Counted from the first letter of the stretch, positions 8,065 through 17,559 are shown. The stretch is DNA of 64,000 bases from DATEDA01 sp963789885 (GCA_963789885.1 CAWBNB010000010.1:337798-401797); one strand, 5' to 3'. Made by a program: numbers and translations. The notes: a model not told the origin generated them from the letters alone.

Positions 8065-8934
8065 TCAGCCGGCCGGCTGCAACGGTGCGCCTTTCAGCAT
8101 GATGCGGTAGAGATAGCGGTACTCGGACGGGTCGAAGTCCGGGTTCGCCTGATGCATGACGCTGCGGTTGTCCCAGATCACCATGTCGCCGGGCAGCCAC
8201 TTGTGGCGGTACTCGTACTTCGGCTGCGTCGCGTGGTCGTACAGCTCGTCGATGAGCTTGAACGCCGCGTCCGGGCCCATGCCCTCGACGCCCTCCATGC
8301 GGGCGGTGTTGAGGTAGAGCGCCGGACGCCCGCTGTCCGGATGGCGGATGACGAGCGGTTGCAGCGTCTGCGGGATCTTGGCACGCTCCTCGGCGCTCAG
8401 CGCCGTCATCTTGCGCGGGCTGTGGCTACTTTCGTAGACGTGGGGCGAACGCAGCGGCAGGATCTTCCGCTTCGTCTCCTCCGGCAGATCGTCGTACGCC
8501 TTGCGCACGTCGACGAACTGCGTGTCGCCGCCCTGCGACGGCAGCGAGACCGCGTAGAGCGTCGTCGCCTTGGGGGGCGCCGCGAAGTTCGAGTGGTCGG
8601 TGTGGTAGTTCTCCCCGCGCACGTGCAGCTTGCCGTCCACGAGCGGCAGGTCGCGGCTCGAGATCGTGCCGACGAGCGGGTTCTCCGGCAGGGCGTACTT
8701 CTTGATCTGCTGCTCGAGCAGCTCGCCGAAGATTCCGGCGGCGTCCGCGAACTGGCCCGGTGTCAGCTTCTGGCCGCGGATGACGAGCACGGCGTGCTTG
8801 ACCCACGCGTCGTACAGCGCCTTGCGGGTTGCGGCGTCCACCGGCCTGGAGAGGTCGATCCCGGTGACTTCCGCGCCGAGCGCGGCAGGGAGGGGGCGGA
8901 CGGTGAACTTCGCAGTCTCCTGGGTGGTGAGCAT
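8065..8934 (-). CDS. TauD/TfdA family 2-oxoglutarate-dependent dioxygenase
   Basis: Fe(II)/2-oxoglutarate dioxygenase of 289 residues that would hydroxylate a small acid with release of succinate and CO2. The metal triad is visible: NYHTDHSN gives His111 and Asp113, and SVMHQANPDF gives the distal His near 259, followed by YRYLYRIML whose Arg binds 2-oxoglutarate. The N-terminal GAEVTGIDLSRP is typical of TauD/TfdA. GGAGGAGCGCC precedes the ATG. It is the promoter-proximal gene of the minus-strand catabolic run and is divergent from the LysR gene, so LysR control is likely. Taurine, herbicide-type aryloxy acids and other carboxylates are all possible substrates. Confidence 0.92.
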   Translation of the reverse strand: MLTTQETAKFTVRPLPAALGAEVTGIDLSRPVDAATRKALYDAWVKHAVLVIRGQKLTPGQFADAAGIFGELLEQQIKKYALPENPLVGTISSRDLPLVDGKLHVRGENYHTDHSNFAAPPKATTLYAVSLPSQGGDTQFVDVRKAYDDLPEETKRKILPLRSPHVYESSHSPRKMTALSAEERAKIPQTLQPLVIRHPDSGRPALYLNTARMEGVEGMGPDAAFKLIDELYDHATQPKYEYRHKWLPGDMVIWDNRSVMHQANPDFDPSEYRYLYRIMLKGAPLQPAG

Positions 8935-8984
8935 CTATGGCGCTCCTCCAAAAACGACCATTGTTCCTGAGCGCGCGCCCCGGG

Positions 8985-9045
8985 TGGTAATCACCATTTT
9001 TGGCGGGATCATAAGATCATGTGATACTTAACCCGGGTCCAGCCA
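8985..9045. promoter_or_regulatory. Divergent dioxygenase/LysR control region
   Basis: This AT-richer stretch lies between divergent genes. On the plus strand TTGGCG, a 17-base spacer and GATACT form a weak sigma70-like promoter candidate for LysR. ATCATAAGATCATGTGAT (about 9008-9026) is an imperfect inverted repeat of the size LysR regulators bind. Positions are by eye and the match is modest; the location is what makes it plausible. Confidence 0.35.
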
Positions 9046-9055
9046 GGGTCTTGTG

Positions 9056-9941
9056 ATGACGCTGCGACAGCTCGAAACCCTCTACGCGATCATGCGCGCC
9101 GGCTCGATCACCGCGGCCGCACGCAACCTGCACGTTACCCAGCCGGCGGTCAGCGCCGTGCTCAAGCACGCCGAGCAGCAGCTGCGGATGACGCTGTTCG
9201 AGCGGATCGGTGGCCGGCTCCATCCCACCCCGGAGGCGCTCTCGCTGCTGCCGGACCTGGAGGAGATCTTCGGGCGCATCGACACCGTGAGCCGCACGAT
9301 GCAGGAGCTGCGCGACGGCCGCACCGGCAAGCTCGTTCTCGCGACTTCGCCGACGCTCGTCAACGCGTTCCTCCCGCAGGCGATCGCCGCGCTGCGCACG
9401 GCGACGCCGAAGCTCAACGTCGTCGTGCATTCCCTGCCGACGTCGATGGCGATCGCGCGCGTGTCGCGGCGCGAGGCGGACATGGGGCTCGTCTATGCGC
9501 CGGTCGCCGATGGCGCGCTCGACGCGGAGGACCTGATCACCTCCGAGATGGCGGTCGTCGTGCCGCATGGTCACGCGCTTGCGCAGCAGGCCGCGGTCCA
9601 ACGCCCGCGACCTGCGCGACGAGTCGGTGATCTCGACCGGCCCGGGCACGCGGCTCGGTGCGCTCGTGGAGGAGGCCTGCCGGCGGGAGGGCGAGACGCC
9701 GCCGTCGATCGGCATCGAGGCGAGCTCGTCGCTCGCCGCCTGCATGATGGTGAGCTGCGGCGCCGGCGTCGGGCTGGTGGACCGCTCGATCGAGCTGTCG
9801 GGGCGGTTCGACGATCTCGCCTTCCGGCCGTTCCGGCCCAGGATCGAAGTCCGGATCCAGCTCGTCTTCCCGCGCGACCGTCCGCGCTCGCGGGCGAGCA
9901 TGCAGCTCGCGGACTGGCTCCAGCGGAAATACCGCGGCTGA
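9056..9941 (+). pseudogene. LysR-family regulator, single-base frameshift
   Basis: Transcriptional regulator divergent from the TauD-type gene. The first part, from ATG 9056 (GTG 9053 is also possible), carries the winged helix-turn-helix (TLRQLETLYAIMRAGSITAA, then NLHVTQPAVSAVLKHAE) and half of the effector domain to HALAQQAAV. At about 9598-9599 one extra C shifts the frame; the continuation NARDLRDESVISTGPGTRLG to KYRG is in the next frame and ends at 9941. Removing that base restores a 294-residue protein, a normal LysR length. Everything else is intact, so a sequencing error is as likely as a recent null mutation. If functional it probably controls the divergent catabolic operon. Confidence 0.85.
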
Positions 9942-10044
9942 CTTGCCGGCCGGGGGCGAGACGCACGGGCGGCGATTCGGCTTCCGGCCCCGCTCCCCGA
10001 TGCATCGTAGGATTGAGGGTACGTTTCCCGAAGGAGGACGAACG

Positions 10045-10738
10045 ATGGGTCAAATGGTCGGCTTCAAGCGTCCGGACGGACAGAGCGTGCAGGGGTATCT
10101 CGCGGAGCCCGCGGCGGGCGGCCGGGCACCGGGCCTGGTAGTCATTCAGGAATGGTGGGGCCTCAACGCGCAGATCAAGGGCGTCGCTGATCGGTTGGCA
10201 GCGGCCGGGTACCGCGCGCTGGTGCCCGACCTGTATCGCGGCAAGGTCGCCGTGGAGGCGAACGAAGCCGAGCACCTCATGACCAACCTCGACTTCGGCG
10301 ATGCGGCCGGTCAGGACGTGCGCGGCGCGGTCCAGTATCTGAAGGGAGGGCGGAGCCAAGGTCGGCGTCACCGGCTTCTGCATGGGCGGCGCGCTCACCC
10401 TGCTGTCGGTGGCGAACGTTCCGGAAGTGGACGCCGGCGTGTGCTGGTACGGCTTCCCGCCGCTCGAATACATCGACGCGACCAAGATCAAGGCGCCGCT
10501 CCTCGGTCACTTCGCGATCGACGACGTTCCCTTCCCGATCGCCACCGTCGACAAGCTCGAGGAGAAGCTGCGGGGAGCCAAGGTCAAGTTCGAGTTCCAC
10601 CGCTACAAGGCCCAGCACGCCTTCGCGAACGAAACGGCCGTCGGCGCGAACAAGCTGCCGATCACCGAGTACAACGCCGAAGCGGCGAAGCTCGCGTGGA
10701 GCCGGACGATGGACTTCCTCGCGCGCCACCTGAAGTGA
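10045..10738 (+). pseudogene. Dienelactone hydrolase family protein, single-base frameshift
   Basis: Alpha/beta hydrolase of the dienelactone hydrolase family (about 230 residues if repaired), a cytoplasmic Cys-Asp-His hydrolase. ATG 10045 follows AAGGAGGA at a good distance. The first frame runs MGQMVGFKRPDGQSVQGYL through VVIQEWWGLN to YLKGG. One extra base at about 10351 shifts the frame, after which GAKVGVTGFCMGGALT (nucleophile Cys), FAIDDVPFP (Asp) and YKAQHAFAN (His) follow to the stop at 10738. All three catalytic residues survive, so the break is the only defect. A GTGA overlap couples it to the rhodanese gene. Confidence 0.85.
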
Positions 10739-12401
10739 CCGGCATCGCGAGCGCGGCCGAGCTCGCCGCGATGCTGGAGGACGGCGGCGAGCTCGCGCTC
10801 CTCGACGTCCGCGAAGAGGGCGTCTTCGCGAAGGGGCATCTCTTCCACGCCGTGTCGCTGCCGCTCTCGCGGCTCGAGCTCAGGCTGGCGCGGCTCGTAC
10901 CCCGGCTCACGACGCGGATCGTCCTCTGCGATGCGGACGACGGTCTCGCGCAGCGCGCCGCGGCGAAGCTGCGCGGGTTCGGCTACCGGAACGTCTCGGT
11001 GCTCGCCGGCGGCGTCGCCGCTTGGCGCGCGCTCGGTCACGAGCTCTTCGCGGGCGTGTACGTCCCGAGCAAGGCGTTCGGCGAGCACGTCGAGCACCGC
11101 GACGGCACGCCGTCGATCTCGTCCGAGGAGCTGGCGGCCAAGCAGCGCGCAGGCGAGAAGATGGTGGTGCTGGACAGCCGGCCGCTGAGCGAGTTCCAGC
11201 GCATGAGCCTGCCCGGCGCGCTCGATTGCCCCGGTGCGGAGCTGGTTCACCGGATCTTCGAGGTGGCGCCCGATCCGGACACGCTGGTCGTGGTGAACTG
11301 CGCCGGCCGCACGCGCTCGATCATCGGCGCGCAGTCGCTGCGGAACGCGGGGGTGCCGCACCGCGTGGTCGCGCTGCGCAACGGCACGATGGGTTGGACG
11401 CTGGCCGGGCTCGAGCTCGAGCACGGCCAGCGCGAGATGGCGCCGCCACCCGGCGCCGCCGCGCTCGAGAAGGCACGCGCCGCGCGCGCAAGGTCGCGGT
11501 GCGGTTCGGCGTGCGCGAGGCGACCGATCGCGACGTGCGCGCTGGCGGACGCGATCCCGACCGCACGCTTTACGTCTTCGACGTGCGCACGCCGGAGGAG
11601 TATCTCGCCGGCCATCTGCCGGAGGCGGCAAGCGCGCCCGGTGGCCAGCTCGTGCAGTCGACCGACGCGTACGTCGGCACCAGTAACGCACGCATCGTGC
11701 TCGTGGATTCCGACGGCGTCCGCGCCCCGATGACTGCGTCCTGGCTCGTGCAGATGGGCTGGCGCGACGTGTTCGTCTGGCGCGACGCAATGGTCGGCGC
11801 GGCGCTCATCGAGGGCGCTCCACCGCAGCAGGTCCTCGGGCTCAACGAAGCGCGGACGGTCGCCCCGCACGAGCTGAAAGGTCTGCTCGACCAGGCGCGC
11901 GTCGAGCTCGTCGATCTCGCGAGCAGCCTCGAGTACCGGCGCGGGCACATTCCCGGCGCCGCGTACGCGATCCGCTCGCGGCTCGAGCGCGCCTTGACGA
12001 AGCTCGTGCCCGGCCGCGCGCTCGTGCTCACTTCCCCCGACGGCGTGCTCGCACGGCTCGCAGCCCCCGAAGCGGCGGCAGCACGGAACCACCCGGTGTC
12101 GGTCCTGGACGGCGGCACGGCAGCATGGTCGGCGGCGGGACTCGCGCTCGAGCCGGGCGCCACGCGGATGCTGGACGAGACGGACGACGTCTACTACCTG
12201 CCCTACGACCACGCCGACCGCGTCGAGCAGGCGATGCGCGACTACCTCACGTGGGAAGTCGCGCTCGTCGAACAGCTCGCGCGGGAGGGCGTGCGGTTTC
12301 CCGGCGTTTCCCGGCGGCACCTAGGCCGCGGGCCGGAGCGGAGGCCCGCTCAGTCGTGCCGCAGGCGGATCAGCCGCTTGCCGAGGTTCTCCCCGCGATA
12401 G
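10735..12401 (+). pseudogene. Multidomain rhodanese protein, single-base frameshift
   Basis: Starts at GTG 10735 overlapping the previous stop. Four rhodanese-like modules can be read. Module 1 has LLDVREEGVFAKGH and IVLCDADDG (Cys loop). Module 2 has VVLDSRPLSEFQ and VVVNCAGRTRS (Cys loop, most typical). Module 3 has VFDVRTPEEYLAGHLP but VLVDSDGVRA in place of the Cys loop. Module 4 has LEYRRGHIPGAAY and VLTSPDGVLA, also without Cys. One base is missing in the CGCGCGCGC run near 11479-11489, shifting the frame between modules 2 and 3. The last frame runs to 12401, 52 bp into the convergent oxidoreductase, so the real C-terminus is uncertain. Sulfur transfer or a regulatory binding role is expected. 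Confidence 0.8.
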
Positions 12402-13366
12402 AGCCCTGCGATCGCGCCCGGTGCGTGTTCGATGCCTTCGAGTACGTCCTCGCGATAGCGCAGCTTCCCGGCGCGCAGCCAGTCCGCGAGCCGGGCGACC
12501 GCCTCCTCGTAGCGGTGCTGGTAGTCGAAGACGATGAAACCCTGCATGCGCGCGCGCTTCACGAGCAGATGCCGCTCGACGCGCGGGCCGACGGGCGGCG
12601 GGTCCCAGCTTGCCACCGCGGCGGTACCGCAGATGACGATCCTGGCCCCGACCGCAAGGTGGCGCAGTACCGCATCGCTGATCGGGCCGGCGGTGTTGTC
12701 GAAGTACACGTCGATGCCGCGCGGACACGCCGCTCCGAGCGCCGTGTCGAGGCCGGCACCTTTGTAATCGATGGCGGCGTCGTAGCCGAACTCCTCGCGG
12801 CAGAGCGCGGTCTTGGTCGCACCGCCCGCGATGCCGACGGTGCGGCACCCCGTGAGCTTCGCGATCTGGCCCACCGTCGCGCCGACCGCGCCCGCGGCGG
12901 TCGAGACGGCCACCGTGTCCCCGGCGCGCGGCTGGCCGACGTCGAGCAGCGCGAAATACGCGGTCACGCCGTTCAGGCCCAGGATCCCGAGCGACGCCGA
13001 CAGCGGGAGATCGGTCTCCTTCACCTTGCGCGTGATCGCGCTTCCGTCGGTTGTCGCGTACTCCTGCCAGCCGAGGAGGCCCATCACGCTCTCGCCGACC
13101 GCGTAGCCGGGATGGCGGGAGGCGACGACCACGCCCGCCGCGAACGAGCGCATGACCTCGCCGATGCCGACCGGCTGCGAGTAGTTCGCGACCGCGCTGA
13201 CCCACCCGCGCATCGCCGGATCGACCGACAGGAAATCGTTGCGGACGAGGAACTGGCCGTCCCGCGGCTCGGGCGCCGGCGCCTCGACGATCTCGAAGTG
13301 CTCGGCCTGGGGGATGCCGCTCGGGCGAGACTTGAGCCGGACCTGGCGGTTGCGCACGGGCGTCAT
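12350..13366 (-). CDS. NADP-dependent MDR oxidoreductase (CurA/LTB4DH-like)
   Basis: Zinc-independent medium-chain dehydrogenase/reductase of 338 residues that would reduce an enone or alkenal double bond with NADPH. ATG 13366 gives the family start (MTPVRNRQVRLKSRPSGIP). Signatures are DPAMRGWVS near residue 50, LGILGLNGVTAYFALLDVG and the nucleotide motif STAAGAVGATVGQ in the middle, and a C-terminal GLYRGENLGKRLIRL. This is the YncB/CurA/leukotriene B4 12-hydroxydehydrogenase branch. It is transcribed alone, convergent with the rhodanese gene. GCGGGCC and GGCCCGC, separated by 8 bases at about 12328-12349, form a hairpin just past its stop. Confidence 0.9.
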   Translation of the reverse strand: MTPVRNRQVRLKSRPSGIPQAEHFEIVEAPAPEPRDGQFLVRNDFLSVDPAMRGWVSAVANYSQPVGIGEVMRSFAAGVVVASRHPGYAVGESVMGLLGWQEYATTDGSAITRKVKETDLPLSASLGILGLNGVTAYFALLDVGQPRAGDTVAVSTAAGAVGATVGQIAKLTGCRTVGIAGGATKTALCREEFGYDAAIDYKGAGLDTALGAACPRGIDVYFDNTAGPISDAVLRHLAVGARIVICGTAAVASWDPPPVGPRVERHLLVKRARMQGFIVFDYQHRYEEAVARLADWLRAGKLRYREDVLEGIEHAPGAIAGLYRGENLGKRLIRLRHD

Positions 13367-13492
13367 CGGGTCGCTCCCCGGGCTAGGGTGGCGGACATGG
13401 TGACAGATCGCGCGGTCGCGATCCACCGCGGGCCGGGACCCGGCTCGCGCTTACGGTCTTCCGACTCCGGTCATGGGAGCCAGCGCACGAAA

Positions 13493-15439
13493 TCAGCCGC
13501 GGAACGGGTTCGCCAGCCGGGTCGTGATCGACTTCAGCTTGTCGAGGATCGACTGCCCTAGCTTGGACTCGCGCGCGTCCGTGGAGCGGCGCGCGGCCTG
13601 CATCTTCACCATTTCCGGCGACTGCTTGAACGCGTAGTAGCGCTCCAGTGCCGCGACGATGTGGCTCTGGAGCAGCGTCAGGTTGATCGGCTTGTTGATG
13701 AAGCGGAAGATCCGCGCCTCGTTGATCAGGCTGATGATCAGCTCCGAGTCCGACGCGCTGGTGGTGACGATCACCAGCGTCTGCGGATGTTCCTGCTTCA
13801 GCAGCTTGAACAGTACCGTGTTGTCGACCCGCTGCGACTCGAGGTCGGCGATCAGCACCGCGATCTCGTTCACCGCGAGCGCGTGCAGCGCGTCGTCCAG
13901 GTTGTTCGCGTGCACCACGCGGCAGAGGTCGCCCGACATCTCGCGCGCCGCGCGCGCGAGCGGCGCGTCGTCGAGCACGAGCATCGCGAGGTCGGCGGTC
14001 GACCGCGTCGCCGCGCGCGGGGGCGGGCTCGCCTCGAGCGCGATCGCGATCGTCACCGCCTCGCCGATCGTCGCCTGCAGGTCGTCCTGGTTCCACGGCT
14101 TGGAGATGAAGCGGAACACCTCGCCGTCGTTCACCGAGCCGACGATCGCCGCGAGGTCCGAGTAGCCGGTGAGGAGCATCCGCACCGAGTTTGGCGCGAC
14201 GAGCTTCAGCTCGCGCAGGAGCTCGACGCCGAGCATGCCCGGCATCCGCTGGTCGCTGACGATGACGTGGAAGTGACGGCTCTTCGCGAGCTGCAGCGCC
14301 TCTTCCCCGCCGGTCGCCACCGTGACGTCATAGGTTTGGTGGAACAGGATCCGGAGCGCGTTGAGCACCCGCTCCTCGTCGTCCACGAAGAGGATGGCCG
14401 GCTTCTTCCGGACCGGCGCGGCCGCCACGTCCAGCGCCCGCGGCTCGGTCTTCACCTCTGGCGAGCCGGAGCCGGCGGCGATCGCCCGCCGCAGCGCGGT
14501 GACCGTCGTCGCGCGCAGCCGATGCGTCCCCGACGGCGTGTCGTCGCCTTCGAGGTGCGGCGAGGTGATCTCGTGCTCGCCGGTGTCTGAGAACCGGGCG
14601 GTGGGGAGCGGCTTGTCGTCGAACGCGAGATGCAGCGCTTCCAGGAACTGCCGCGCGCTGCGGAACCGGTCCTCCGGGCGCTTCGCGAGCGCCTTCAGCA
14701 GCACCCGGTCCAGCTCCTTCGACAGCCGCGGCTCGAGCGTCGAGGGCAGCGGGGGCGGCATCTCGAGGATCTGGCGCATCAGGTTCGCACCCTGCCCCTC
14801 GAACGGCCGGCGGCCCGTCAGCACCTCGTACACGATCACCGCCGCGGAGTAGACGTCGCTCCGCTCGTCGGCGGTCTGGCCGTCGAACTGCTCGGGGGCC
14901 ATGTAGTACGGCGTGCCGAGCACCTCGCCCATCAGGGTGAGGTGCGAATGCTCGATCCGTGCGATGCCGAAGTCGCTGATCTTCGCCGTCCCCATCTCGC
15001 TGATCAGCAGGTTGCCGGGCTTGATGTCGCGGTGGATGACCCCGCGCGAGTGCGAGTACTCGAGGGCCTCGAGCAGCTGGTCGAGGATCTCGGGGAAGGT
15101 CCTCAGCTCCGGCCGGTAGCCGGCGACGAGATGATCGCGGAGGCTCCTGCCCGGCACGCACTCCATCGCGATGAACACGGAATCCTGGTCCTCGCCGTAC
15201 TCGTAGATCGCGACTATGTTCGGGTGATGGAGGCTCCCGGCGGCGCGCGCCTCGCGCTTGAAGCGCTCGAGCACGCTCTCGGCGTCGTTCGGGTCGAGGT
15301 CGCGCCGGCGGATCACCTTCAGTGCGACCTCGCGCTTGATGACCGGATCCTCGCCGCGGTAGACGACGCCCATGCCGCCCCGACCGAGCTCGCCGGTGAT
15401 CAGGTATTTGCCGACCTGCTGCGGGCGCTCGTAGTTCAT
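13493..15439 (-). CDS. Ser/Thr protein kinase with two C-terminal receiver domains
   Basis: A 648-residue soluble signalling protein. Residues 10-275 are a Hanks-type kinase with all core motifs: GELGRGGMG, VALKVI (Lys about 41), HRDIKPGN (136-143), DFG (155-157) and APEQ. A Pro/Ser-rich linker leads to receiver 1 (about 350-465) with VDDEE, phospho-acceptor Asp396 in VSDQRMPG, LLTGYSD and FISKPW. Receiver 2 (about 485-600) is diverged: VLDDAPLAR, Asp532 in IADLES and FINKPINL. ATG 15439 is 2 bp from the upstream histidine kinase stop, so the pair is surely co-expressed and phosphotransfer from that kinase to receiver 1 is likely. There is no membrane segment or DNA-binding domain; the output is presumably protein phosphorylation. 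Confidence 0.92.
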   Translation of the reverse strand: MNYERPQQVGKYLITGELGRGGMGVVYRGEDPVIKREVALKVIRRRDLDPNDAESVLERFKREARAAGSLHHPNIVAIYEYGEDQDSVFIAMECVPGRSLRDHLVAGYRPELRTFPEILDQLLEALEYSHSRGVIHRDIKPGNLLISEMGTAKISDFGIARIEHSHLTLMGEVLGTPYYMAPEQFDGQTADERSDVYSAAVIVYEVLTGRRPFEGQGANLMRQILEMPPPLPSTLEPRLSKELDRVLLKALAKRPEDRFRSARQFLEALHLAFDDKPLPTARFSDTGEHEITSPHLEGDDTPSGTHRLRATTVTALRRAIAAGSGSPEVKTEPRALDVAAAPVRKKPAILFVDDEERVLNALRILFHQTYDVTVATGGEEALQLAKSRHFHVIVSDQRMPGMLGVELLRELKLVAPNSVRMLLTGYSDLAAIVGSVNDGEVFRFISKPWNQDDLQATIGEAVTIAIALEASPPPRAATRSTADLAMLVLDDAPLARAAREMSGDLCRVVHANNLDDALHALAVNEIAVLIADLESQRVDNTVLFKLLKQEHPQTLVIVTTSASDSELIISLINEARIFRFINKPINLTLLQSHIVAALERYYAFKQSPEMVKMQAARRSTDARESKLGQSILDKLKSITTRLANPFRG

Positions 15440-15441
15440 CG

Positions 15442-17271
15442 TCAGGCGGCTTCCGCGACCACTATCGGCTTCACCGGCAGCGTGACGGTGAACTTCGTGC
15501 CGGTGCCGACCCTCGAGGCGACGTCGATCCGCCCGCCGTGGCTCTCCACGATCTTGTAGGTGATCGAGAGCCCGAGCCCGGTCCCCTTGCCGACCTCCTT
15601 GGTGGTGAAGAAGGGGTCGAAGATCTTGGGCAGCACGTCCTCGGGAATGCCGTGGCCGTTGTCGGCGATCTCGATCGCGACCCGCCCCGGATCCGGCTGG
15701 AAGGTCCGCACCGTGATCACGCCGCCCTCCTCGGGCGTCGCCTGAGCGGCATTGGTCAGGAGGTTCAGGAACACCTGGTTCATCTGCGACGGCGCGCACG
15801 GCACCTTGGGGATCCGGCCGAGCACCTGCCGGACGGTGCGCTTCTTCAGCTGGTTCTTCGCGATCGTCAGCGCCGAGGCGATGCCCTCGTTCAGGTCGAA
15901 CTCGGCGATCTTGCTGCGGTCGAGGCGCGCGAAGTTCTTGAGGTTGGTGACGAGCTCCGCGATCTGGCCGATCCCGTACAGCCCGTCCTTCACGAGCGAG
16001 TCGATGTCCGGGAAGGTGCCGCCGGAGTGCGCGCCGGCGAGCGCCTGCGACGCGGTGGCGAACTGCGCCGACAGCTCGGCCTCGCTCACCTTGTCCGAAT
16101 GCAGCATCCCGACGAGCTTCTCGGATGCCGCCAGCGCCTGCGCCACCTTCGGCATGCTCCCCTTCACCGTCTCCAGGCTCGCCTTCACGTACGCGAGCGG
16201 CGTGTTCACCTCGTGCGCGACGCCGGCGACCATCTGACCGAGCGAGGACATCTTTTCGCTCTGGATCAGCAGCGTCTCCTGCTCCTTGAGCTGCGCCATC
16301 GCGTTCTTCAGGTCGCGCGTGCGCTCCTCGACGCGATGCTCGAGGAACTCGTTCGCCTCGCGCAGCTTGCGGTTGAGGCTGCTGATGACGCGATAGTTGG
16401 CGGTCAGCCGCCAGGCGAGCCACGCCGCAAGCAGGAGGAGCAGGCCCGAGTACACGAGGAGATACATGCGGTAGCGCTCGGCGTCGGCGAGCGAGTCGCC
16501 GAAGCCGCCCTCGAAGGCCCGCAGCGCCGTGTCCAGCCGCGGGCCGGTCGAGGTGAAGTAGGCGTCCCGGAAGCGCGCGTCCTCGGCCGCTCGGTCAGCG
16601 AGCACCTTGCGCGCTGCGGCGACGAAGCGCTCGACCTCCGTGCGGGCGAGGTCCGGCACCTCCGCCCCGGCGAGGTCGGCGATCGCGCCTTCCGCGCCCT
16701 TCGCCGTCGCCGCGGACGGCTGCGCCACGTAGGCGAGCAGCGCCTCGTAGACGCGCTCGGCATCGCGCGTCACGCCCGGCGCGATCCCCGACGACCGCTC
16801 GCGCGCGTACGCGCCGAACGCATCGTGCACGCGCCTCAGCTCGGCGAGCGATTGCGCATCGGCCGCGCTCGCGGCCGCGAAGGCCTCGACCGCCGTCGTC
16901 TTCGCGCCGAACGCGTCCTTCAGCCCGATGAGCATCGTCGGCGGCAGGGGATTGTCGAGGTCGTGGACCTTCAGCGCGAGCAGCGCGTGGAGGCGCGCGA
17001 GCTTCGTCGGGTCGACCGACGAGCGCGGGGCCGCGCCGGCGTCCGCGCCGACCGCGAGCCGCGTCCCGATCAGCCAATCGTTCCAGCGGCCATCGATTTC
17101 CCGCAGCTCGCGCAGGCTCGCGAGCACGTCGGTCGCCGCCGTGAGATCGACCGCCCGCGCCTTGACGTAGAGGTAACCCCAGCCGCCGAAGAGGAGGATC
17201 GCCAGGGTGGCGATCGCCGCGTAGCGGAGCGGTCTCGCGACCGCGGTCCAGGTCCCGACCTGGACGCTCAT
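15442..17271 (-). CDS. Membrane sensor histidine kinase
   Basis: A 609-residue sensor. TM1 is at residues 16-36 and TM2 at about 268-288. Between them is an Ala-rich helical extracytoplasmic domain of about 230 residues without a recognised ligand motif. A coiled coil (LREANEFLEHRVEERTRDLK and onward) leads to the H-box GVAHEVNTPL (His about 355), N-box NQVFLNLLTNAAQA, G1 IADNGHGIP, F-box FDPFFTTK and G2 GTGLGLSI. It therefore has a complete kinase core of the HAMP-less, ZraS-like type. The only receiver linked to it is in the downstream Ser/Thr kinase, making a two-component to eukaryotic-type kinase relay the obvious hypothesis. Confidence 0.93.
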   Translation of the reverse strand: MSVQVGTWTAVARPLRYAAIATLAILLFGGWGYLYVKARAVDLTAATDVLASLRELREIDGRWNDWLIGTRLAVGADAGAAPRSSVDPTKLARLHALLALKVHDLDNPLPPTMLIGLKDAFGAKTTAVEAFAAASAADAQSLAELRRVHDAFGAYARERSSGIAPGVTRDAERVYEALLAYVAQPSAATAKGAEGAIADLAGAEVPDLARTEVERFVAAARKVLADRAAEDARFRDAYFTSTGPRLDTALRAFEGGFGDSLADAERYRMYLLVYSGLLLLLAAWLAWRLTANYRVISSLNRKLREANEFLEHRVEERTRDLKNAMAQLKEQETLLIQSEKMSSLGQMVAGVAHEVNTPLAYVKASLETVKGSMPKVAQALAASEKLVGMLHSDKVSEAELSAQFATASQALAGAHSGGTFPDIDSLVKDGLYGIGQIAELVTNLKNFARLDRSKIAEFDLNEGIASALTIAKNQLKKRTVRQVLGRIPKVPCAPSQMNQVFLNLLTNAAQATPEEGGVITVRTFQPDPGRVAIEIADNGHGIPEDVLPKIFDPFFTTKEVGKGTGLGLSITYKIVESHGGRIDVASRVGTGTKFTVTLPVKPIVVAEAA

Positions 17272-17455
17272 CCGCGGGCCTTCCGCTCGGGGCGACCGGA
17301 CCGGCCCCGGGGGGAGGCTGGCGGGAGGAAGCTAAGTTTCGGAATCGGCACGTGAATCCGGGAGTTCAAAGTGCCGCAAAGTATATGCCACCGGCAAGTG
17401 CCCCGCGCGGTACAACTTGGTACCGGGGCGCGGACCGTTTCCGGGCCATCCGGGG

Positions 17456-17475
17456 TTTGACAATCTTTGACAATC
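17456..17475 (+). repeat. Tandem 10-bp repeat in the 288-bp gap before the NUDIX gene
   Basis: TTTGACAATC occurs twice back to back. Each copy contains TTGACA, a perfect sigma70 -35 hexamer on the plus strand, but no plus-strand gene lies immediately downstream, so a promoter role is doubtful. The surrounding gap (17272-17559), upstream of the histidine kinase and downstream of the NUDIX gene, contains no credible coding sequence. A TATACT hexamer on the minus strand near 17370 could be the -10 of the kinase operon. Confidence 0.5.
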
Positions 17476-17559
17476 GCTCTCTCAGGCGAAGTAACGCCGC
17501 GGCGCGTCGCCCGGCATCCGGGAGCGCGAGGGGCGTACCCCTCGTGAGGTGATGATCGC

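Noticed and set aside
15538..17355. 605-codon plus-strand frame opposite the histidine kinase
   Set aside because: The kinase has all H, N and G boxes; the antisense product is low-complexity Arg/Leu/Glu.
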